A stretch of 64,000 bases of DNA, taken from NCBI GenBank assembly GCA_019279435.1, contig JAAALK010000080.1:35529385-35593384 (forward strand), written 5' to 3'. Shown one piece after another: positions 9,878 to 20,199 of the stretch. The translations under genes and the position numbers were made by a program. The DNA comes from Zizania palustris. Taxonomy: Eukaryota; Streptophyta; Magnoliopsida; Poales; Poaceae. The notes beneath the pieces are model-generated. The model made no database searches. It was given only the letters and a program-made list of their open reading frames with translations, and had not been told where the DNA came from. Numbering within the stretch: the first letter of the stretch is position 1; the number at the start of each line of letters is the position of its first letter.

Positions 9878-12800
9878 GTGCAGGATCGGGGACTGGAGGA
9901 CGTTTGGATCATGGACTCAGGATGCTCTCGCCACATGGCGGGACATCGCAGATGGTTCTCCAGTCTCACTCCCCCGAGCTCCAAAGAGTACATCACCTTT
10001 GGGAACAGTGGTCAAGGGAAAGTAAGTGGCATTGGCTCAATTCGCATTTCAGACCATTTTTGTTTGAAGAACGTTGCCTTGGTTGGAAACTTGAACTTCA
10101 ATTTGATTTCTGTTTCGCAACTTCTTGAGGATGGTTTGGAGGTGCATTTTAAGAAGGGCAATTCTTCTGTGTTTGATTCTAGAGGGTCTTTGATTTGCCA
10201 GATTTTACCTTTTGGTAAAGTTTTTCGAATTGACTTCTCTAGTTCTTTTGGCCCTTCTCGCTGCTTGATTGCTGGATCTTCTTCTGAGCTCTGGAAGTGT
10301 CATAGGAGGTTAGGTCATTTGAGTTTTGATCTGCTAGTCAGGTTAAGCTCTATGGACCTCATCCGAGGATTGCCCAAGCTTAAAATGGAGAATGATCTAG
10401 TTTGTCATCCCCGTCGTCATGGGAAAATGGTTGCCGCTTTTCACTCACCTGTGACTCAGGTGATGACTTCGTATCCGGGCGAGCTGTTACACATGGACAC
10501 TGTAGGTCCAGCTTGGGTCCGCTCAGTCGGTGGGAAATGGTATGCGCTTGTGATTGTTGACGACTTTTCTCGATTCTCGTGGGTTTTCTTTTTGGAGTCT
10601 AAGGATGAAACTTTTCAGTTTGTTCATGACCTGATTTTGAAGATGAAGAATGAGAACAATGGTCGGATGCGAGCAATTCGCTCCGACAACGGCTCTGAGT
10701 TCAAGAACTCTCAGTTCGTCAGCTTCTGTAGTGATTAGGGTCTTGACCATCAGTTTTCTTCTCCTTACACTCCCCCACAGAACGGCGTTGTGGAATGAAA
10801 GAACCGCACGCTAGTCGAGATGGCCAGGACAATGCTCGATGAGCACAGGACTCCTAGGCGTTTTTGGGCTGAAGCCATGAACACGGCTTGCTATCTGGCC
10901 AACCGCATTTTTCTTAGAGCTTACCTAGGTAAGACCTCATACGAGTTGCGGTTTGGCAGACAGCCCAAGGTGAGCCACTTGCGAGCGTTTGGCTGCAAGT
11001 GCTTTGTATTCAAGAAGGGAGGGCACTTGGACAAGTTTGAGTCTCGTTGCTGGGATAGAGTTTTTCTTGGTTATGCATTGCATTCTCGAGGTTTCCGTGT
11101 TTGGAACCTCGAATCCCAGCAGCTTGTCGAGACTTGCGAGGTTTCTTTTGATGAGTCCTTGCCTTCTTTAACTCCTTCTTTTGAGCTTTCTGGTGATGGT
11201 GAGCTCGGAGAGTCAATCTTCGAGGAAGATGAGGATACTCCAGCTGCTGATGAGGGTTGTCCTTCTGCACCTCCTGCAGAGCCCACACCTTCTGAGACTT
11301 CGACTGAGGACGAGGGCGGACCTCTGATCACTTCTTCCACTTCGATCGAGCCCCCTCAGTCGAGTCCAGAGGTGCCAGCTGCTGACTCCGGTGAGGTGAC
11401 TTCAGATCACCAGGGATCCCGAGCAGTTCAGCGTGATCACCCCTCAGAGCTCATCATCGGTGATGTGTCTACAAGGACTTTGCGTTCGTCTGTTGACTCT
11501 CTTGCTGTGTTTGCTGAATCTGCTTTTGTTGCATCTTTTGAGCCCAAAGACGTTTCTCATGCTCTTTCTGATTCTAATTGGATTAATGCCATGCAAGAAG
11601 AGCTTGAGAATTTTGTCCGCAATCGGGTTTGGACACTGGTTGAGCTGCCACCCGGATGCAACCCCATAGGCACCAAGTGGGTGTTCAAGAACAAGCAAGG
11701 TGAAGATGGGGTTGTGGTGCACAACAAAGCTCGACTAGTTGCCCATGGTTTTTGCTAGAAGGAGGGCATTGATTTTGAAGAAACTTTCGCCCCTATTGCC
11801 CGTCTTTAGTCCATTCACATTCTCTTAGCTTTTGCTGCTTCGAAGGGTTTTAATCTTTTTCAAATGGACGTTAAGAGCGCTTTTCTGAACGGGTTCATAG
11901 AGGAGGAAGTTTATGTTAGGCAGCCCCCCGGTTTTGAGAACCCCAAGTTTCCTCGACATGTTTTTAAATTGCAAAAAGCTTTATACGGGTTGAAGCAAGC
12001 CCCCAGGGCTTGGTATGACCGGTTGAAGCAGTTTTTGTTGGGGAAGGGCTTTGTGATGGGTTCTGTGGATAAAACTCTTTTCCTGCTCAGAGGTGCTTCA
12101 GATTTTTTAGTCGCTCAGATTTACGTGGACGATATTATCTTTGGCGGTACTACTGATTCTCTTGTGTCCAAGTTTTCTGAGCAGATGCACAACAAGTTTG
12201 AGATGAGCCTCATGTGTGAGCTCAAGGACTTCTTAGGGCTCCAGATCAAGCAGACCAAGGACGGCACCTTCATCCACCAAGGTAAGTACACTCGTGACAT
12301 GCTTAAGAAATTTGACTTTGGTGGGGAGTTGAAGCCGCAGATGACCCCAATGGGCACGTCTGGAGGCCTGGACAAGGACGAGAGCGGTGTCAAGGTCAAC
12401 GAGAGAGAGTTTCGAGGGATGATCGGTTCGCTGCTGTACTTGACGGCGACGAGGCCAGACATACAGTTCGCCGTGGGACTGTGCGCGCGCTTCCAGTCTT
12501 CACCACGCGCGTCTCATCGGCAAGCTGTCAAGCGCATCTTCAGGTATCTTACCTATGCGTCTGATCTTGGTCTTTACTACTCAGCATCATCATCTCTTGA
12601 TTTATCTGGCTTTTCGGACGCTGACTTTGGTGGGTGCCGGTTGGATCGCAAGTCAACTTCCGGTACTTGCCAGTTTCTTGGTTCTTCCCTTGTCTCTTGG
12701 TATTCTCGAAAGCAATCTGGAGTTGCTCTTTCGACCATAGAGGCTGAGTATGTAGCTGCTGCTAGCTGCTGCTCACAGTTGGTTTGGATGATTTCCACTC

Positions 12801-13072
12801 TACGAGATTTTGGGTTGTTCTTTCCTACCAGAGTTCCTTTGTTTTGCAACATCACCAGTGCTATTAGTGTAGGGAAAAACCCTTGTCTCCATTCAAAAAC
12901 CAAACACATTGATGTGCACTTTCACTTTCTGCGGGATCAATATGAGAAAGGTGTCATTGACCTTGTTCATGTTGATACCCATCATCAGTTGGCTGACATT
13001 TTCACCAAACCCCTAGATCAGTCTACTTTTGAGCGTTTACGAGGGGATTTGGGTGTTGTGTATCCTTTCTAG
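9878..13072 (+). pseudogene. Copia-2 pol: protease, integrase, RT, RNase H with four stops
   Basis: One reading frame runs almost throughout. The protease motif is MDSGCSRHM near 9,911. The integrase has its H/C pair region (CHRRLGHLSF, about 10,300), MDTVGPAW (10,495) and IRSDNGSEF (10,678). RT has GTKWVFKNKQ, MDVKSAFLNG (11,864) and the catalytic YVDD (12,122). RNase H has STIEAEYVAAA (near 12,735) and DIFTKPLD near the end. Stops lie at 10,736 (TAG), 10,796 (TGA, right after the integrase glutamate), 11,756 (TAG) and 11,807 (TAG), all in one frame with intact coding between them. The frame then stays open from 11,864 to the natural stop at 13,072. The pattern suggests recent point mutations and not general decay. 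Confidence 0.93.
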
Positions 13073-14421
13073 GATATTTTGCGTCAGTTTTTCTTCTTCT
13101 TTACTTTTTTTCTTGAGCCTTTTTTGTGTGTGTTCATATCTTGTATATTCACATATCACACTTTTGAGCCTGCTTCTGTTATATGATTGAACTGCTTTAC
13201 TTATTCTAGCCGATACATGCTTTTGATTACTTGTCAATGATCATGCCTTGTTTCAGTTCGCTTGATATGTCTGATATCTGTCATATGCATGGCTTTTACA
13301 CTTTAAACTTGAAAAATGATCACCATTGCTTCTGGTAACTAGCATGTGTAGGCTGAGTGCTTTTGCTATCTATTACATGCCTTGTAGCTAGTTCATCACA
13401 TAGATGCAGATATGCAACTTGGACATCTTTATGCTTTAACATGGAAAATGTGCTATAAAAATGATAAAAAATCAAAAATGAATGAAAATTCCATGCCTTT
13501 TTATGCTTGAGTTGAAAAGATCCAAGTGGGTTTGCTTTGTCGCATTGCATTGTTCTGGACTGCTTACCATATCACTTTGGTATGAACTAGGACAATGTAG
13601 TGTATGCCAAGACTAATGTCTTAAGCTTCTGATGGTCCAGTTCTGGCCTAGGCTTGACTTGGTCGGTTAGCATAAGGTTTGACATGCAAATAACCCTTGG
13701 CAAAAATGAAAAAGGAAAATGAAAAAGCCTGAAAATTAAAAAGACATCAAGTTTGCTGAAGCAATTTGTTTCTGACAATGCTTATCTTGGTAGATATCAG
13801 TTAGCTTCTGCATCTCATGCTTTACCTTGCTTGTTAACTGAAAAATATGGTGATGCTTTTATTTGCAAAAATTGAAAAAAATGTGTGCTAATGACTTTCT
13901 TTAGATATCATCTGTTGCACTGATGATGCCATGTGTTTTAGACAGTATGTCTTTTGCTGTACTTGTTAGATGTTGTAATTGCAGTCAATCATATCTGAGA
14001 AGCATGCTTTCATCACTCCACCTGCACCCCAGTTGCATTCATTGCATATTTTGAGGGGGAGTTGCATTTCAGGGGGAGTTTGTGTCCTTTTCGAGTGCTT
14101 GATGAGTTCACTTGTCAACAAGGGGGAGAAATTTTGGGGATAAGAGTTTAAGGGGGAGTTTTGTCCTGATTGTCCTTACTCGTTTGATATCCTTGTTGAT
14201 GTTTCTGAGATCGCACTCTTTTCACATTTTGGTTAACCATAATGATCACTTCTTGCTTTTGTTTGGCTTTTTGATCATTAGGGTTAAACTTTTACTGTAT
14301 TTTTTTCTTTTTTCTTCTTCTTTGTTTTCTTGTGCTTTGTTTTCGTGTTTCCACATTTGTTCGCAGGTGCTGAAGAGCTGAAGAAGTAAAGTGTTGATAA
14401 TGCACTCATCAAGGGGGAGAT
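13073..14421 (+). other. Copia-2 3' non-coding region with repeated purine tracts
   Basis: About 1.35 kb of T-rich DNA with no supported gene lies between pol and the 3' LTR. Purine tracts of the AGGGGGAG type occur at about 14,052, 14,070, 14,121 and 14,151, and again directly before the LTR at 14,411-14,421. The last is the expected plus-strand primer site. Repeated tracts are a known feature of Sireviruses. No envelope-like frame is visible. Confidence 0.75.
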
Positions 14422-16003
14422 TGAGGAGCCATGCTGAATAGCGTGGGCCTCATAGCTCCAGATGTGATGAGTCATTGTCAACGATAGTCAAAGAGGACAG
14501 AAGAAGAAAGGAGATCTGCTGTTTCATGGGCCGCGTGTGACTCAGGTACACGGGCAGCGAGCGACTGTCGGGCAGAGGGGTCGCGAAGTCAGGCTGGCCC
14601 AATCCGGGTACATGGGCTAGGAGCAGCAGAGGATCCACTGGGCTATTGACCGGGATTGACTCAGGTACACGGGCGGCGAGCGATTGCCGGGCTGAGGGAG
14701 CTGCGGAATCAGGCTGGCCCAATCCGGGTAACCGGTGCGAAGATGGTGGACGCTTTGTCAGTTTCGGCGCATAAACTGACGACCGCTGATCTCGGATCTG
14801 ACCGTTCTGAGGCGAAGCCGTAGCTGCTACGAAAGCTCCGCATTAGGACAAGTTACCTTTATTTAGGTTTTTACTATTTTGCCTTTAGGCCCACAGTCTG
14901 TCAGTCGAGTCTGTAAAAAACCCTAAGGGCATTTCAGTCTTTTCCATTTTATTCAGAGTATGTAAAAAACCCTAGAGGTATTTCTGCATTTTTCCATTTA
15001 ATGGGCTGCCTATAAATAGGCCCCAATATCCTAGGGTTAGGGCACCCATTTTTTTCAGAAAATCACTTTACCAAATAGTGGGTCACTTTTTCATCTGCTT
15101 TCTCTGTTCTTCCGTGTATGCGCCGCCGACGAAAATTTACTCGCCGCCGCCGCCGCCATTATTTTTCTCCCTCCACCGTTGCTTCTCATTTTATCCGTCG
15201 AGCAAACATTGTTTTCTTCCGTTTTTCTCTCCACGCGTCTCATCCGTGCTGCAAGCCATCGTGGTCGCTTGGGCACCAAGTCCCGTGGCTGGCGTGCGAA
15301 CAGCACTCGAGTGCTGCTCCTCCGTGCTGCGTGCGGCAGCAAGCCGTAGCGGCAGGGCCTAGCCGGCGCAGCTAGCCGAGCCACGCACGTGGGCTACGAC
15401 GCAGCGAGCAGCAGCATTCAGCGGCGTGAACAGCAAGGGCACGAGCACAAGTTCCAAGGTAAAATACAGCCGACCGGATGAACTAATCAAGGAGCACGAA
15501 AATCAAGGTACAAGTTCACTGCAAAAATTAAATTCTTGATTAAAATGAAAGATTAGTCCGTGATCAATTTTTGCACATCATTACTGTTGCTGCACATCTC
15601 TTTGTGATTATTTCCTAACCTTGCATAGGGAAACGTGCCTAATCATGTGCTTGACTTGTTGTCCAGATTAGTACTTCACGTTAATGTTGTTAAATTACTT
15701 TTTAATCTGTGGACTGTTTTATTTCTGTTAGAACATCACAGTTTATCATCTTCATGTGTGTTGGTCTGATTAAATGCATGTGAGTTAATTAATCTGTTAA
15801 ATCTGCCTTTAAGCACTGTGTTGGTGTTTTTTTGATTAGGACATCGGTCGTTTTTAGGCTAGATTATTTTTGGCTTTGTTGATCTGTTTATTTTTTGCTG
15901 TCTGTCTGTTGAGGTGCGTTGGGTATTGGGAGCATGCCATTGATTCGAAAGAATTTTTTAGGCGCCCATTCACCCCCCTCTGGTCGCTACTTTCGGTCCT
16001 ACA
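14422..16003 (+). repeat. Copia-2 3' LTR (1,582 bp, complete)
   Basis: Starts TGAGGAGCC after AAGGGGGAGAT and ends TTCGGTCCTACA. The TATA box CCTATAAATAGG is near 15,010, with an AGGGTTAGGG segment just after it. The final ~475 bp, ending in CATTCACCCCCCTCTGG, is absent from the 5' LTR. Frames inside the LTR (for example 15,078-15,362) are mirrored in the 5' LTR and are not treated as genes. Confidence 0.9.
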
Positions 16004-16061
16004 ATGCTTAATATTAAATTTTAGTATATAAATTTGCTTATTTAATTTGTGAATTAGGGAT

Positions 16062-17166
16062 ATGGCAAGCATTCCAAGCAATCTACATGTACCGCCCTAT
16101 GTTGCTGATAGTTGCTTAATAAAAATCAATCATCTAGTTAATGGTGAGTGTCACCAGGTTTATAAATTGTACATTGCATGTATTGTTTAATGTGTTAACA
16201 AACTAAAGTGACATTATCTTACTGTTGTAGTATTTATCAAAAATATTTTATGATATCAATAACATTAATGCTGGCAATACCCTCCAAATAATGAAAAGAG
16301 ATGTGTGCACCACTGAGGTTGAGGTTGTGAGCTGTGGAGGCGACGACAGGATATGCCTTCACAAAGGGTGGCCTGAATTTAGTAGAAGAGGTGGTCTAAT
16401 ACAAGGGGACTATTTGGTAATAACAATGGGACATGTCTCATTGACAGTTATTGCAAAATTTTACACTAATTTTGGTGATGAGAAGACCCCAACGGTCATT
16501 AAAGTAGACAACAGTGATAGTGGTATACATAGAGAACTGATATTACTTACTACACACATGCACGTTTTGTTTATGTTCTTATCATGGTTTATTATAATAT
16601 CGGGGGAGGGTTCTAGTAATGTTGCACACAGGAAGGGGAAGCAGATAGCTAGGGAGGTCGACACCGACCAAATGGACCAATTGAAGCACATCTATTATTC
16701 TGGCAATCCAACATATGTAACTCTAGTAAGGAAGACTCTCCTACAAGATATCTCGATAGATTTATCATCCGAGAGTCGGTTATATGTCTACACAATAAAA
16801 AAATGTGATAATCAAAAAGAGGTCGGTGGTAAGTTATTTACACATGTAGTTGGTTAACTAGATCATCTATATAGATAGCCTTCTCTAATAGCTTTGTTTA
16901 AATTTTAATTTATAGTACTTTTCAATACAGTACTGTGAAAAGTATATCACACATCACTTATTCTACCAAACCACTAAGATTTAGGTGGTAGAAACAAGGT
17001 ATGAGGCAGTCCCAATTGCGGTGCATAAAGCGACAGATCAATGATGCTATCTAACTAAAGGTTTTGGCCAATTTCTTTACGATAACTCATTAGAAGTTGA
17101 CACAATGTGCGCCTTGCATTTCAACATCAATAATAATGCAATTAAGGTTGTAATGTATGTGCTGTA
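16062..17166 (+). pseudogene. Captured B3-domain (REM-like) transcription factor gene fragment
   Basis: B3 domains are plant-specific DNA-binding folds. An exon-like start (ATG at 16,062, MASIPSNLHVPP) is followed by a GTGAGT donor near 16,143. From about 16,231 a frame carries a B3 signature (LHKGWPEFSRR, GDYLVITM, LTVIAKFY). A linker leads to a second B3-like start (PTYVTLVRKTLL, near 16,710). A GTAAGT donor near 16,831 and an AG acceptor near 16,993 join in phase to a third segment with LTKGFGQFLYDNSLEV and AIKVVMYVL, ending TAA at 17,166. An in-frame TGA near 17,041 and a phase mismatch at the first intron mean that it is broken. Introns are still present, so it was captured as genomic DNA. 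REM-type assignment is by motif only. Confidence 0.68.
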
Positions 17167-17299
17167 AACCTGGGGTATGATGTAATATTAGGTTATAAAT
17201 CTTGTTCTGCGATAAATTGTGTGTGATATATTTTGGAATGTTGGCTGCCAAATCCTAGTTTTGATTCAAGATGCAGCCTAAAAATATTATTTTTGCAAA

Positions 17300-17640
17300 A
17301 TGACCATAACATTAGTGACGGGTAATAATAATCAACCGTCACTAAAGGATCGTTTAGTGACGAGTGAAATTACCACCCGTCACTAAAACGTAATAGAAGG
17401 TGAGATGATAGGTCCACTTTAATAATGAGTGAATATTGTTACCCGTTACTAAATTAAAGGTCCTCTTATTAGACGACGGTGGAAGAGGGTTAGAGCCGCA
17501 TCATCACTAAAGAATCCTATAGTGATTAGCGGTAACATTACCCATCATTATAGAGCCCCCTGTCGTCACTGAGATGTACATCATCAGTGATGGGTGCTAA
17601 CTACCACCCGTCACTGATGACTCCTACTTATAAATAGGCA
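17300..17640. repeat. Internal second set of CACTA-A subterminal repeats
   Basis: TAGTGACGGGT/ACCCGTCACTA-type motifs recur at about 17,313, 17,335, 17,355 and 17,376 and around 17,585-17,620. The block ends in ACTTATAAATAGGCAGGGCACTG, in the same order and direction as the left end at 5,960-6,240. It looks like a copy of the element's own left end, lacking the CACTA terminus. Confidence 0.6.
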
Positions 17641-17906
17641 GGGCACTGAAATAAATCGTCACACTTTTATTTCACGCAATCCTAACCCTTACTCATGTTG
17701 CCGCAATCGCCTTCATCATGCTCCTCGCTGCTCTGTCATTGCTCCTGGCCTCCGCACCATCGGCCTTGTCACATGCACCATCGTCCATGGATCCCGCACC
17801 ATCAACCGTGCCACATGTACTGTCGGTCGTGGCACCCGCAACATCGGCACGCGTGGCCGCCCTACTCACCGCCACCTTGGTTGTATCCTCCTCATCCTCC
17901 TCCTAA
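17628..17906 (+). promoter_or_regulatory. Second promoter-like block with a short open frame
   Basis: TATAAATAGG (about 17,629) is followed by a leader similar to 6,240-6,330. A 62-codon frame (17,718-17,906) opens MLLAALSLLLASAPS. It resembles a hydrophobic leader but has no domain and lies in a repeated region where the same words occur at 6,316. I treat it as promoter/leader sequence and not as a gene. Confidence 0.35.
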
Positions 17907-17989
17907 GGTCGTCATCCTCATCCTCTTACTCGTCCAAAATGTTATTTGTCTTGTATAACTAGTTAACTTTGTTTCCCATTTTATTGTTA

Positions 17990-18370
17990 TAGGGTAACCT
18001 GACCTACTACTTTTAGCCAATTTCTTCAATATAACTACTGGTTTTAGCCAATTTCTTCGAGATAACACCCTCAAAGTTTGCATGGCCATTCACGGTGGTG
18101 GTGCTCCTACCTGGACGCTGTCATGTACGTGGTGGTGCTCTTGAGGCTACCCATGATGGTGCTTCTCCTCAAGCTGCCCATGATGCTTCTCCTCATGCTG
18201 CCCATGGTACAAGCTTGGATAGTGATAGAAAACTATCCAAGCTCTTAATATCGTTATAAGTTAGCTATTAGTTAAAAGTTATGAAACCATCTTATGTAAG
18301 GATGTTTGTTTTAGTCATGTTCTTCGAGATAATGAGTTAGAAGTTAATATATGTGATACTAATTTGGTAA
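17990..18370 (+). pseudogene. Degenerate B3-domain motif fragments
   Basis: Three short stretches repeat the nucleotide words around the B3 motif seen at 17,060 (GGTTTTGGCCAATTTCTT). They lie near 18,011, 18,049 and 18,308, the latter two followed by CGAGATAA and a GTTxG or GAAGTT word. None keeps an open frame. They are best read as decayed partial duplications of the captured B3 gene. Confidence 0.45.
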
Positions 18371-18403
18371 TGAATCTTCTATGATGAATTGTCTGTGATG
18401 TGA

Positions 18404-18468
18404 CGATGAACATGCCCATCACTAATTATAATTATCACCCATCACTAAAGTGCTTTTCTGTGGTCGTG
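18404..18468. repeat. CACTA-A right end
   Basis: CATCACTAAAG motifs precede the terminal TTTTCTGTGGTCGTG, the inverted counterpart of the left terminus with two mismatches in 14 bp. CAC follows directly. Confidence 0.75.
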
Positions 18469-19274
18469 CACTAAACCTATGGACTATTACATTACAACCC
18501 ATGTATGGTTCAATGATTGAAATTTGGTCTATCATACTTCATGGTCACTTTCATGGAGGGGCACTACATTTTAAGGTCTTGAGGCAGCCACCCTACTCAC
18601 ACCCCTTAGAGAATCTCTAGCAAAGTTTATTTTTTATTCTCTAAAATCTCATATAGGGAGTCATTTGGATAAAATTTAATATGTAAATCTTATTAGTCAC
18701 GAACAAACTCCAAATATTATAATCTCTATATTTTATTCTTGTATCATCAACAAGTGGACTCTACTTATTAAATATTTTATCTTTTCTTTTTATTTGTATC
18801 TCTTGTATCACTGATAGATGGAATCATATCAGATAGGGAACAAGAATCACTCCCTACAAGTAGGGAGCATGGAGAAATATTCAGAGAGCACCTCATTTTT
18901 TGAGTTTTTTAGAGTATCTATTAAAGCTGATTTTTTAGTTATATTTTTTAAATTTTAAGGAAAAGAGTTTAGAGCTTCTCTTGGAGACTCTTAGAGTTGA
19001 CCCTTAAATTAGGTCTTATGCAAGATTGAGCTTCCTCCGTTTTATCCTCTTTACCACACTATTTTTATCCAATGACATACCATTTAATATAATAAAAACC
19101 ATTTTAGTTAGAGCGCTGAGATTCCTCCCTTATACTATAGACGTGGTTCAAATAGCTATAAAAACTTCTCGAGAAAATTTGACATAATAGATAATAGATC
19201 ATTGTTAGTATATATATATCACTTATACACACCTATGCAAATTTAAATTTGATCAATATAACTTGAAACAATAT
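18469..19274. other. AT-rich intergenic DNA, no gene seen
   Basis: Low-complexity AT-rich sequence between CACTA-A and Gypsy-1. No coding frame, RNA gene or element end was recognised. Its last five bases (AATAT) are the left target duplication of Gypsy-1. Confidence 0.6.
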
Positions 19275-19761
19275 TGTTGGGGGAAATTACTTCATTTTCA
19301 GGACTTAAAGGTTAATCCTCCGAGGGCTCCAAGAAGATCCCGAAGATGGCTGAATAATGCTCGAAGCATACATCAGCACGATCGAAGGGTGTCACTATGC
19401 AAAATCTCGAAGGACCCTCCGAAGGGAAGGAGGAGGCTTCGAAGCAGGAAGACGTGACTGATGGGATACCGTGCTTATCCATCTACCCTACAGCACTTTA
19501 CCGTGTATAACCTTGTTTATAATACTGGAGGTCATTTGTAATATAAGGGTAAATAGGTCTATTCCTTAAGCCCTTTTTCCCTATAAATACCCCCCATTGT
19601 ACCTTGTAAGAAGGATCCAGAACCAGTGGTTCAAACACACATATTCGGACCTCTTGAGTTGTTATCCTTTACGGAGGCTCAAGTTTGTCCTAAAAGCACA
19701 AACCTCTTGTTTGTTTGTTCTTAACTACTAAGAACCTGTTGGTGTAACTTTTACGCCAACA
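19275..19761 (+). repeat. Gypsy-1 5' LTR (487 bp)
   Basis: TG...CA ends; a CCCTATAAATACCCCCC TATA box at about 19,580. It differs from the 3' LTR at five positions counted by eye, near 19,371, 19,470, 19,496, 19,620 and 19,624. No indels were seen. Confidence 0.95.
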
Positions 19762-19763
19762 GT

Positions 19764-19782
19764 TGGCGCCGTCCGTGGGGAC
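19764..19782 (+). other. Gypsy-1 primer binding site
   Basis: TGGCGCCGTCCGTGGGGAC starts two bases after the 5' LTR. It begins with the TGG expected from pairing to a tRNA CCA end. The first nine bases match the common plant Gypsy tRNA-Asp type site; the exact tRNA is not certain. Confidence 0.75.
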
Positions 19783-19968
19783 CAAGTTCTAAAAGCTTGT
19801 TCTCTACTGCTGACTGCACTCTGAAGGAAACTTACGGGGGGAGCCTCGGAATCCTGAGATTCCGCGCACCCTTCAGTTAAGGACTTCTTAGTGCAGCCCG
19901 AAGGCCTTCCCTCGACCCCCTCGAGTCGTTCGAAGCCTTCCATTTCCAAAACACCTCATCGACTAACC

Positions 19969-20199
19969 ATGCCTCCGAAGCGTGGTCAAGCTGCAGGTCC
20001 CCTTCGAAGGTCCCCTCGGACCAACGGAGCCGGACCCTCAGCTAATCCGACGGTTCCTGCCGGAACCGATGGGCGTCGAGCGCCCCGGGGCCCTCTCCCC
20101 CCCCTACAATGCTTCAGACCGACTACGCAGCAAGCCAAGACACTGAAGTCCCCTCCGACGAAGACGAAGGCCCTCCCGAAACCGAGGCTACGCAGCTAG
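19969..20199 (+). CDS. Gypsy-1 gag N-terminal frame, offset from main frame
   Basis: The ATG at 19,969 opens a basic, proline-rich stretch (MPPKRGQAAGPLRRSPRTNG) typical of the start of gag in this group. It lies in a different frame from the 1,734-codon gag-pol that starts at 20,109. The two frames meet at a run of eight C (20,097-20,104), and a run of nine would put them in one frame. Either the element has a one-base deletion, the C run was misread, or ribosomes slip here. The alternative is that 20,109 is the true gag start and this is an upstream frame. Confidence 0.5.
   Translation: MPPKRGQAAGPLRRSPRTNGAGPSANPTVPAGTDGRRAPRGPLPPLQCFRPTTQQAKTLKSPPTKTKALPKPRLRS

Larger units (their letters stand above)
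6387..16003 (+). mobile_element. Sirevirus-like Copia element Copia-2, target duplication ATGCT
   Basis: The element begins TGAGGAGCC at 6,387 and ends GGTCCTACA at 16,003. ATGCT lies immediately outside both ends (6,382-6,386 and 16,004-16,008), a perfect 5-bp duplication. Long gag with coiled-coil region, protease, integrase, RT and RNase H, a 1.3-kb 3' non-coding region and several AAGGGGGAG tracts fit the Sirevirus (SIRE/Maximus) branch. The 5' LTR is cut short at 7,487, and with it the primer binding site and the gag start are lost. The element cannot complete a normal cycle. Confidence 0.9.
5941..18468. mobile_element. CACTA element CACTA-A, B3 gene capture, target duplication CAC
   Basis: The left end reads CACTACCATAGAAA and the reverse complement of the right end reads CACGACCACAGAAA, imperfect terminal inverted repeats of the CACTA type. 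CAC occurs immediately outside both ends (5,938-5,940 and 18,469-18,471), the 3-bp duplication expected for this superfamily. Subterminal repeats of the TAGTGACGGGT/ACCCGTCACTA type occur near 5,960-6,200 and 17,310-17,620. Without the nested Copia-2 the element is about 2.9 kb. No transposase was found, so it is non-autonomous. The cargo is a broken, intron-bearing B3-domain gene. Confidence 0.82.
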
